Positions 57,982 to 64,000 of a stretch of DNA of 64,000 nt are shown here, piece by piece; the stretch's first letter is position 1, and every line of letters begins with the position of its first letter. A program made the translations under genes and the position numbers. The stretch spans positions 868,001-932,000 of the forward strand of contig NZ_JAJAVE010000001.1 in assembly GCF_020532675.1 (NCBI RefSeq), written 5' to 3'. Under the pieces are notes generated by a model. The model was not told the DNA's origin. It did not search any database and saw nothing but the letters and a program-made list of their open reading frames with translations. The stretch is from Methylobacillus gramineus. GTDB taxonomy: Bacteria > Pseudomonadota > Gammaproteobacteria > Burkholderiales > Methylophilaceae.

Positions 57982-58380
57982 AAAACACTCCGAAACGATG
58001 GAATTAATCCCTTATTAAACTCAATTATTGAGTAAAAAAGCAATTTTAAAGAAGCAGCAGCGCTAGATGTTAGGAAAATACTTGAAAGTTGCAAATTGCA
58101 AATTATAGATATCAAATACCAGCTAAGTCAATAAACCGCAGAGTATCAATAAATTGAATATGCCCCAAGAAAAACTGGGAGGGCTTGAAAGCCTGTAGTG
58201 ACCGGCTTCTATTGGCGGAAGCGGTGTCCTTCATATTTATTACCTAACACACTGATAAGCATAACGATTAAAAATACCCCATATCCTCTTACCCCACCGC
58301 TAAAAATTTTCGTGGGAACCAAGATATTGATGGCATGTAAGGCTTTTAATTCACTTATTTAAAAAATAAAGTTGGCCTCG
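57982..58380. other. Non-coding AT-rich gap
   Basis: No gene supported on either strand. Nothing recognised apart from a falling GC content that marks the change from core to accessory DNA. Confidence 0.5.
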
Positions 58381-58680
58381 GGAAATATGTAACATACGTA
58401 ACATAAAGTATTAAATCGGCTTGAAAGCCTTGCAGGACAAAGGAATTAGTAAATTTAAGAAACGTAACATTTAAGTAACCTTGATGTAATCAGGTTACAT
58501 AATAATATGTAATATATTGTTATTATTACTTATATATAAATCAGTCACTTACGAGTAAGTTGCATAAAATATTACATAAAGTTACACTGATTTGTAATCA
58601 AAATAATCAATACAAATCAGTCACTTAATAAATTATTGTTTTAAAAATTACATATGTTACGTTTTTCCCGATGCCATCTT
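58381..58680. repeat. AT-rich repeat-dense region (GTAAC/ATGTAA elements and direct repeats)
   Basis: The sequence AAATCAGTCACTTA occurs twice (58538-58551 and 58614-58627), with a partial inverted copy ACTGATTT at 58586-58593. GTAAC, GTTAC and ATGTAA elements recur throughout in both orientations, for example around 58388, 58464, 58486, 58506, 58573 and 58649. No gene fits. It resembles a cluster of protein-binding iterons at the edge of mobile DNA, next to a phage tail gene remnant. Confidence 0.65.
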
Positions 58681-58771
58681 ATTTTTCACCATTCACGCTC
58701 CCCTCATTTACCTTATGAATGAAGTGCATAAGTTGCGCGCATAAATTTGCATAAGGTTTATCCGTGGGGCG

Positions 58772-59014
58772 TTGGAGACGGTGCAACAATATTCGGCTTG
58801 CCTTGGTTATCGCCGCATGGTGCGCGGCGTTGCCACTTTCAGCATCAGCCTGGCAATTGGGATGTCAGAACTCATCCCGGAATTGCCAGTGACGGTGAGC
58901 GGTTGGAAGCCATCCATTGATAGTAGTGAATGGATCATTACCAGAGTAATACACTCACTATCTAATACTGGGCTTACAACAACACTTGACCTTGAGATAA
59001 AGGCTGAAAAGTAA
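58772..59014 (+). pseudogene. Phage late control gene D (tail protein) C-terminal fragment
   Basis: An 80-residue reading matches the C-terminal end of P2-like tail protein gpD: the RGVATFSISLAIG strand, PELPVTVSGWKPSIDSSEW, and VIHSLSNTGLTTTLDLE. The family is normally over 300 aa, so this is a remnant; upstream sequence is the repeat region and not phage-like. A second copy of the same end lies at 60747-60923. Confidence 0.8.
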
Positions 59015-59036
59015 TGCGTGAATAGATTTAAATAAC

Positions 59037-60719
59037 TTAAATTAAAGACACTGGTTTGATCTTAATTTCTGTTGGTTTAACTGAGAAAGTAACTCGAATT
59101 GAATAGCCATTCTTTAATGCTATGTTTCTTTTCGCACTGCCAACAGAGTAAAAATCTGTACCATTATGTGATATTTCAATATCACTGAGAGTCCCTGCTC
59201 TTAAATAGACCCACTGCTCATATCCAGAGGTGTTTTGATATATCCAAGGACTGGTTGTTATAGTTGTAAGATTAATATTATAAAATGGCAATCCTAAGTT
59301 AAACGATTCATAGCCCAAATCCGTAGGCCCTGGAACAACAGTTGTGAGATTGGAGCCAAATTTTGTTTTCGGTGCCAAATTAGAAGGTATTTGAAAAGTC
59401 TCTCTGGCTGCACCAACAGATTGCTCTACTAAATGCATATTATCAAGGCTCAGCCTTGTAAGCGGTGAGGAAGCATTATTGGCAATGTTAAGTAGTAAGC
59501 CAGTACCAGATTCAGAAGCAAGATTTACATTCCTGCCATATAAACCATCTATCTCTAAGTATCCTGAAACCGCGGGTTCATAAGCAATCCCAATTCCAGC
59601 CGTGTTCGCTACTGTTATATTCTTAAGCCTTGTATTAGTGGAATTTATCAATATACCTTGACTACTTGGAGTCCCATCAACTTCCAAATTTTCCACAGAA
59701 ATATTTTTAGCGTAAATAGTCCCCGATAGAGATAATCCCCTCCAATTGCTAGAAATAATTTTTACATTCTGGATTTGAATGTTTTCAGTTATGTATCCTG
59801 CCCTTCCTAAAACATGCAAAGCGCCGGAAGCTCCACCTTTTCCAGCCCTTATAAGGGTAGCATTACTAATGAGAATGTTTGAATTTCCAAAGGTATTATA
59901 AGTGCCGGCTTCAGATGAAATTAAGATTCCAGCACCATCACAACCATCAACCAATACATCAGTTATTTGTACGTTCTTGCCACCAACTACTGTTACACCT
60001 CTACCATGCCAGGAATCTACAACAGTAACATTAGATATTTTAATATTTTGTGGTTGCCCTTGAACATTGCCAGCGGTATAACCGATTACTGCAACGGTGT
60101 CATCTCCGGCCATAACAGAATAGACACTATCGACAGTGATATCTTTACTATTACCTGTTACATGAACTATGTCCGCTCCTGAAGTATGAGAGTAAATATT
60201 GTAAACTCTAGACTTAGCAACATGCTTGAGCAATATATTACCCCCACTAAAATTCTTAAACCATAGATTGCTAAATTCAATATTTTCCCAAACTGTTTCA
60301 CTACCTACTGGGGGTTCAACCTTAAAAGCGGTATTATTTTCAGGTCGATTACCTGTAAGAAATGAAGATTCAAAACTAAAATTTGAAATAGTAATATTTG
60401 AACCATTAATTAGAATTAAACTTCTATTTCCATTTTCATTTGTACAACGTAACACCGTACTTTTTCCGCTGCCTATGATTGATGTTGTAGTTATTAACAT
60501 ATCATTGACTGTCGCTGGGGAATACTCAATGACCCCCTCAGGTAGCTTAACTGGCAATCCCAATGCAGCAGCTTGGGTTAGTGCATTTCTTAATGCCTCG
60601 GTATTATCAATACCTTCGCCAGGGACAACACCAGACCTACGAACATCATAAACCTGCTGATTATCAAAAAAGATAGCTTCATTTTGTAAAGTTCCATTTA
60701 CTAGAGATAATTGCATCAT
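59037..60719 (-). CDS. Beta-helix tailspike-like / pectate-lyase-fold protein
   Basis: A 560-residue protein. The N-terminus has a pectate-lyase_3-type opening (VYDVRRSGVVPGEGIDNTEA, then LRNALTQAAALGLPVKLPEG). About 350 residues of right-handed parallel beta-helix repeats follow, with recurrent VxNIxIxNVTV-like rungs. A beta-sandwich-like C-terminus follows (VYLRAGTLSDIEISHNGTDF). There is no signal peptide. Tailspikes and depolymerases of phages have this layout. It lies on the minus strand between two gpD fragments, supporting a phage origin. Confidence 0.75.
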   Translation of the reverse strand: MMQLSLVNGTLQNEAIFFDNQQVYDVRRSGVVPGEGIDNTEALRNALTQAAALGLPVKLPEGVIEYSPATVNDMLITTTSIIGSGKSTVLRCTNENGNRSLILINGSNITISNFSFESSFLTGNRPENNTAFKVEPPVGSETVWENIEFSNLWFKNFSGGNILLKHVAKSRVYNIYSHTSGADIVHVTGNSKDITVDSVYSVMAGDDTVAVIGYTAGNVQGQPQNIKISNVTVVDSWHGRGVTVVGGKNVQITDVLVDGCDGAGILISSEAGTYNTFGNSNILISNATLIRAGKGGASGALHVLGRAGYITENIQIQNVKIISSNWRGLSLSGTIYAKNISVENLEVDGTPSSQGILINSTNTRLKNITVANTAGIGIAYEPAVSGYLEIDGLYGRNVNLASESGTGLLLNIANNASSPLTRLSLDNMHLVEQSVGAARETFQIPSNLAPKTKFGSNLTTVVPGPTDLGYESFNLGLPFYNINLTTITTSPWIYQNTSGYEQWVYLRAGTLSDIEISHNGTDFYSVGSAKRNIALKNGYSIRVTFSVKPTEIKIKPVSLI

Positions 60720-60746
60720 AGGTCCTTAGTTAGCGTATTTTTTTAA

Positions 60747-60923
60747 TCACTGTTGCCATCTTCAACATTAATAGATGACCGAACTATCCTAAAACTTCCA
60801 GTGACGGTGAGTGGATGGGAGCCATCAATAGATAGTACGGATTGGGAGGTGGCCCGAACGGTTCACAGTCTTTCAAACTCAGGGTTTACTACTGCGGTGG
60901 ATTTGGAAATGAGAAATATTTAA
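60747..60923 (+). pseudogene. Second phage gene D C-terminal fragment
   Basis: In frame from 60747 the DNA encodes LKLPVTVSGWEPSIDSTDWE, ARTVHSLSNSGFTTAVDLEM and a stop. This matches the 58772 fragment closely (PVTVSGWxPSIDS, HSLSNxGxTT, DLE). It has no start codon and only about 58 residues, so it is a second remnant of the same tail gene end. Confidence 0.78.
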
Positions 60924-60938
60924 GATTATTTATAAAAA

Positions 60939-62120
60939 TCACCAATTGACACAGATTATCACAATTGAAATCCCACAAATTACCCATGTGGATACTAGCC
61001 CTATCCATAATTGAATCCATACAATAGTTCGCCTATCCTCTAACTCGTTAGGGGGCTGTTCACAATCAATCAAACTTTGGTATTCATTGGACAATCTTGT
61101 AAAAAGCTTTTCATATTCATTCTTTAAAGATTCAAGAAAATTCAGTTGTCCCCAAATACTTGCAGTTAAAAATGCAGTTACAAATATTGTAATAATAATT
61201 ACTGCTATTCCTTTCAGAATCGATTTGGAATCACTTGTTGAATGTACTTGAGTTATAGCCAACCAAATTGGAGCTGGTAGTATTATAAGTTTAGTCGAAA
61301 TTTCTTGAAAAACATTATTAACTTTTCCGATATACTCAGTACGTTTCTCTTCATGCTCACGTCGAACTTTATCAAAACTATAATTAGAAATATATGTTTC
61401 AAAATTAAGTAAAAAATCCGAAACAAACTTTTGAAAATTCTGAATCAAATAATTTAATCTAGTGGCTTTATCACATCCTGACAAGAATGAAACAAGAGTT
61501 TTTTTAAGAAGGTTTTCTTTAACTTCTTTATGGTTATCACCTAGCGATATACTATTAATTAACTTTAAATCAATAGGCTTCTCTAATAATTCAAGATCAA
61601 ATACCTTATCAATTTCAATCTTAACCCCATAAATAATTCCCCAATGAGTAGATTCAGAGTAATCACGAATTCCGTTTATGATATTTGCAAGACAAGATAT
61701 TGATTTAAAGCCCTCAAACTTCAAATCAATATGTTCAGAATCCACAAGCAAATCTATTTCATTGAGATATATATCTTTTGGTGGATTCAACAAATATTTG
61801 TTATGTGAAAGAAATTCAACCCAATTTTCACCCAAAAATAAATCGTCATTAATGCAAGAGCCTTTTAAAGTAACCTCATAGTATTTATCAAAATGAGTTT
61901 CATTGAGTTCACTAACGCTAACAACATCTAAAAGATCTCCTGGATGATTAATCTGTCTATCCAGAAGTCCATTTATAGCTAACATTTTTAATGATTCAAT
62001 ATTAGCTGCATTCAACCTCAATGTACCAACACGATCGTTAGACAAGCGACTCTCTACTGCTGTGAGCTCCGCTTTGATTTCTTGATATGTTTTTAAGATT
62101 GTATTAGGCATTGCAATCAT
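60939..62120 (-). CDS. Uncharacterised membrane protein paired with NdpA-like gene
   Basis: A 393-residue protein I do not recognise. The first 280 residues are soluble and charged with a helical stretch (KVRREHEEKRTEYIGKVNNV). A hydrophobic segment near residue 290 (LIILPAPIWLAI), a strong helix near 307-330 (ILKGIAVIIITIFVTAFLTA) and a C-terminal helix near 367-391 (WIQLWIGLVSTWVICGISIV) predict membrane anchoring. Its ATG overlaps the stop of the NdpA-like gene (ATGA), so the two are made together. It is AT-rich relative to the core genome. Confidence 0.72.
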   Translation of the reverse strand: MIAMPNTILKTYQEIKAELTAVESRLSNDRVGTLRLNAANIESLKMLAINGLLDRQINHPGDLLDVVSVSELNETHFDKYYEVTLKGSCINDDLFLGENWVEFLSHNKYLLNPPKDIYLNEIDLLVDSEHIDLKFEGFKSISCLANIINGIRDYSESTHWGIIYGVKIEIDKVFDLELLEKPIDLKLINSISLGDNHKEVKENLLKKTLVSFLSGCDKATRLNYLIQNFQKFVSDFLLNFETYISNYSFDKVRREHEEKRTEYIGKVNNVFQEISTKLIILPAPIWLAITQVHSTSDSKSILKGIAVIIITIFVTAFLTASIWGQLNFLESLKNEYEKLFTRLSNEYQSLIDCEQPPNELEDRRTIVWIQLWIGLVSTWVICGISIVIICVNW

Positions 62121-63160
62121 TCATTTTTTTGGATCTTCTTTCTTGCAGCTATCTCTTCTTCCAGCTCTTTTGTCAAACTTTCTGGAATGCCAGTAATTGT
62201 TAATTGACCGTTATTATAATGTACAGTTGAGCCAAGATGTTTTCTATCGAAACTTACATTGATACCTTTCCATGTACCTGAAAATTTCTCAAACCTTCTC
62301 AACTCTCGCCTATCAATAGATAGCTCTTCCCCCAATTGTTGTTTCTCATTAATATAATTGATAAACCCTAAAGGATTATCAGAAAAAGTAGCATTACTTA
62401 ATTCAGACAATAAAACTGGCTCATCTGCTCTCAGTTTAGATGAGATATATCCGTGCGCATAATCCAAATAATCTTGTATATGATCGGGCTCTACCTTTAA
62501 CTCTTCTTTGGCGTATTTCTCTATAGATGCCTTAAGAATTTTTGTTTCTATAACAAGAGCTTTTTTATCTCGCGTGCAACCGATATAATCTTGGAAGTAA
62601 TTTCTCAACTCACCTGCAAGCCCTGTTTTGAAACGAATGTAACGTTCACCTTGCTTAGCCTCCCATCTTGACAAATTCACAGTCGCGCCTAGATGTAATT
62701 TATCCAAATCAAAAGTTTTAGAGGCAATCACTTTCAATGCTTCATCAATATCTAAGCCTTCAGTCATTTGTAGGATAGCTATAGCTAACCAATTTTCTGC
62801 ACGATATTCATATTCATAAAATATCAAAAAACCACCCTTGACAGTAGTTTTAGATTTATCGTTAAGTACAGCTTCAAATTTCTTTGCCATATTGACAGTT
62901 AGAGTTAAAAATGAATCCTCATTCTTGTCGGCGAAGTAAGTAGCAATATATTGCTCATAAGGTGGCTCAACATCAAAATCACCATCAACCCCAAAACCAC
63001 CAAGACTAAGACTTGCATTGGAAAAGAGTGAGATTAGTCTTTCAGTCAATTTTGGAGTCAGCACTTTAGGATCATCTAATTCCTCCCTATAAGTTGCCTT
63101 AACTTCACCTTTATCTCTTTCGCGTTGGACTTCGTGAATTACAAAACTCTTAATAGTCAT
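62117..63160 (-). CDS. NdpA/YejK-family nucleoid-associated protein
   Basis: A 347-residue protein of the 37-kDa nucleoid-associated family. Family-like blocks are GGFLIFYEYEYRAENWLAIA, LHLGATVNLSRWEAKQGERY, FKTGLAGELRNYFQDYIGC and the C-terminal GINVSFDRKHLGSTVHY with LTITGIPESLTKEL. Typical NdpA proteins are conserved single core genes; here it sits in AT-rich mobile DNA with a membrane partner overlapped by four bases, so a specialised (for example defence) role is possible but unproven. Confidence 0.83.
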   Translation of the reverse strand: MTIKSFVIHEVQRERDKGEVKATYREELDDPKVLTPKLTERLISLFSNASLSLGGFGVDGDFDVEPPYEQYIATYFADKNEDSFLTLTVNMAKKFEAVLNDKSKTTVKGGFLIFYEYEYRAENWLAIAILQMTEGLDIDEALKVIASKTFDLDKLHLGATVNLSRWEAKQGERYIRFKTGLAGELRNYFQDYIGCTRDKKALVIETKILKASIEKYAKEELKVEPDHIQDYLDYAHGYISSKLRADEPVLLSELSNATFSDNPLGFINYINEKQQLGEELSIDRRELRRFEKFSGTWKGINVSFDRKHLGSTVHYNNGQLTITGIPESLTKELEEEIAARKKIQKNE

Positions 63161-63264
63161 TACTTTCTCCCCACCTATTGAAAATAAATTCCCGATTATT
63201 ATTTAAGGCTTATCTACACCTGAACGTTTAAAAATATTCATAACTGCATCTTTAAACTCTGCAG

Positions 63265-63666
63265 TTAAATAATCCATACAGTGTTCGGTTGGGCTCTTCC
63301 CATGCCCACTACCCCAATATGTTCAAGAATTGGCACCAGGTAACTGCTAATCATGGTCCTTCGGCCATTTGGGATTCTTATGGCTCTGCAAAACGGACCT
63401 GCTGCATGATCTTCTTTTCGCGCAGTGATCTCACAAGGGTTAGACTCATCGTGAGCATTAGCCTGTAGATAGCGAATCGCTTCTATGAATGAAGCGCGAT
63501 TAATAGGGATTTCCGTCTGAGCGCTCTCTGTGAGAATTACCACCCCGTTGGCATTTACTTCAATAATTGTAAATGTGACATTTGATCGTTCATCGGGAGT
63601 GTTGAGTGTCATGTCCTGTTCAATGTGGTGCCATGCTTCGTCAATTAAACGTTCTGCTTCATCCAT
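63265..63666 (-). CDS. Hypothetical protein
   Basis: A 133-residue soluble protein with an acidic N-terminal helix (MDEAERLIDEAWHHIEQD), a beta-rich middle (NVTFTIIEVNANGVVILTES) and a basic end (RIPNGRRTMISSYLVPILEH). The ATG at 63666 is chosen because AAAGGGG lies six bases upstream; a GTG at 63705 is an alternative. I do not recognise the family. It precedes the NdpA-like gene by about 104 bases. Confidence 0.65.
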   Translation of the reverse strand: MDEAERLIDEAWHHIEQDMTLNTPDERSNVTFTIIEVNANGVVILTESAQTEIPINRASFIEAIRYLQANAHDESNPCEITARKEDHAAGPFCRAIRIPNGRRTMISSYLVPILEHIGVVGMGRAQPNTVWII

Positions 63667-63831
63667 TGCATACCCCTTTATGAAATTATTCAACTCAATT
63701 TTCACTTTTTCTCTTTTATGCCTTGACGCAAAGTCCTGTCAGCAACAAACCATATGAAAATCAATACAACTATGACCGATTAGGTAAGAAACACAACCTA
63801 ACCCAATCTAAAATTTTATACTCAACTCGCA

Positions 63832-64000
63832 TCAAGGTTCTTTAGGTTCAGATGAGCCAGGAAATTTTGACGTTATCCTTTTAATAAAGGCTATAAATGA
63901 TTTTTTAAAATCTTCTGAAGATTCAAGTTGTCTTTGAAAAATAGGTGAATTAATAAACTCCTGCAAAGGACTTCCATAAGTATCTTTTTCAATCAATCTT
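63832..64000 (-). CDS. C-terminal end of a gene cut by the window
   Basis: An open minus-strand frame of 56 codons enters from the right edge and stops at 63834-63832. It reads RLIEKDTYGSPLQEFINSPI and then charged, helical sequence ending PGSSEPKEP. Start and function are outside the window. The codon use is AT-rich like its neighbours. Confidence 0.55.
   Translation of the reverse strand, partial: RLIEKDTYGSPLQEFINSPIFQRQLESSEDFKKSFIAFIKRITSKFPGSSEPKEP

Noticed and set aside
58381-58680. CRISPR array
   Set aside because: Repeats are short, unevenly spaced and in both orientations, with no spacer-repeat periodicity and no cas genes.

Overview
The window looks like chromosome of a betaproteobacterium. 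The evidence is the gene order rpsB-tsf-pyrH-frr-uppS-cdsA-dxr-rseP-bamA-skp-lpxD with map-glnD diverging from it, a beta-class glutathione transferase, and moderate GC content. Methylophilaceae (Methylobacillus/Methylovorus-type methylotrophs) is my best guess, but nothing here proves the family.

Region 1 (1-14.8 kb) is ordinary core genome: the translation, envelope-biogenesis and isoprenoid operon on the minus strand, and map-glnD on the plus strand. Region 2 (14.8-23.7 kb) holds a cupin, a GST, an alpha/beta hydrolase, a frameshifted second hydrolase, a TonB-dependent receptor, ddl and a homodimer-type ABC exporter.

Region 3 (18.2-56.4 kb, interrupted by a peroxiredoxin, tRNA-Asn and a DnaQ/UvrC-type nuclease) is the most interesting part. 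It reads as a large organosulfur-scavenging regulon. It encodes two TonB-dependent outer-membrane receptors, a dedicated TonB-ExbB-ExbD set, two tandem SsuA-type binding proteins, an SsuB-type ATPase and two SsuC-type permeases. It also encodes three flavin-dependent (LLM) monooxygenases (two SsuD-like, one DszA-like), an SsuE/MsuE-type FMN reductase and a nitroreductase. Two proteins look like substrate-binding proteins but lack signal peptides and keep the Cys/His/Arg catalytic set of the DszB sulfinate desulfinase. Two class II aldolase-fold proteins have lost canonical catalytic residues. Two heterodimeric ABC exporter pairs complete the set.

The regulatory wiring can be read directly from the DNA. 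Eight transcription units start behind a sigma-54 promoter (GG-N10-GC inside TGGCAY...). Upstream of each promoter lies a pair of 16-bp palindromes of the form TGYT-N8-ARCA. The only regulator in the region is a receiver-less sigma-54 activator (SfnR-like) at 54.5 kb, so these palindromes are good candidates for its enhancer sites. My model is this: sulfur limitation activates the SfnR-like protein; organosulfur compounds enter through TonB and ABC import; FMNH2-dependent oxygenation gives sulfinates; and DszB-like enzymes release sulfite. The substrate is unknown.

Region 4 (56.5-64 kb) becomes AT-rich and accessory. It contains a PagL-type lipid A deacylase, small secreted proteins, a repeat-rich non-coding stretch, two remnants of a phage tail gene D C-terminus flanking a beta-helix tailspike-like gene, and a two-gene unit of an NdpA/YejK-type nucleoid protein with an uncharacterised membrane protein.
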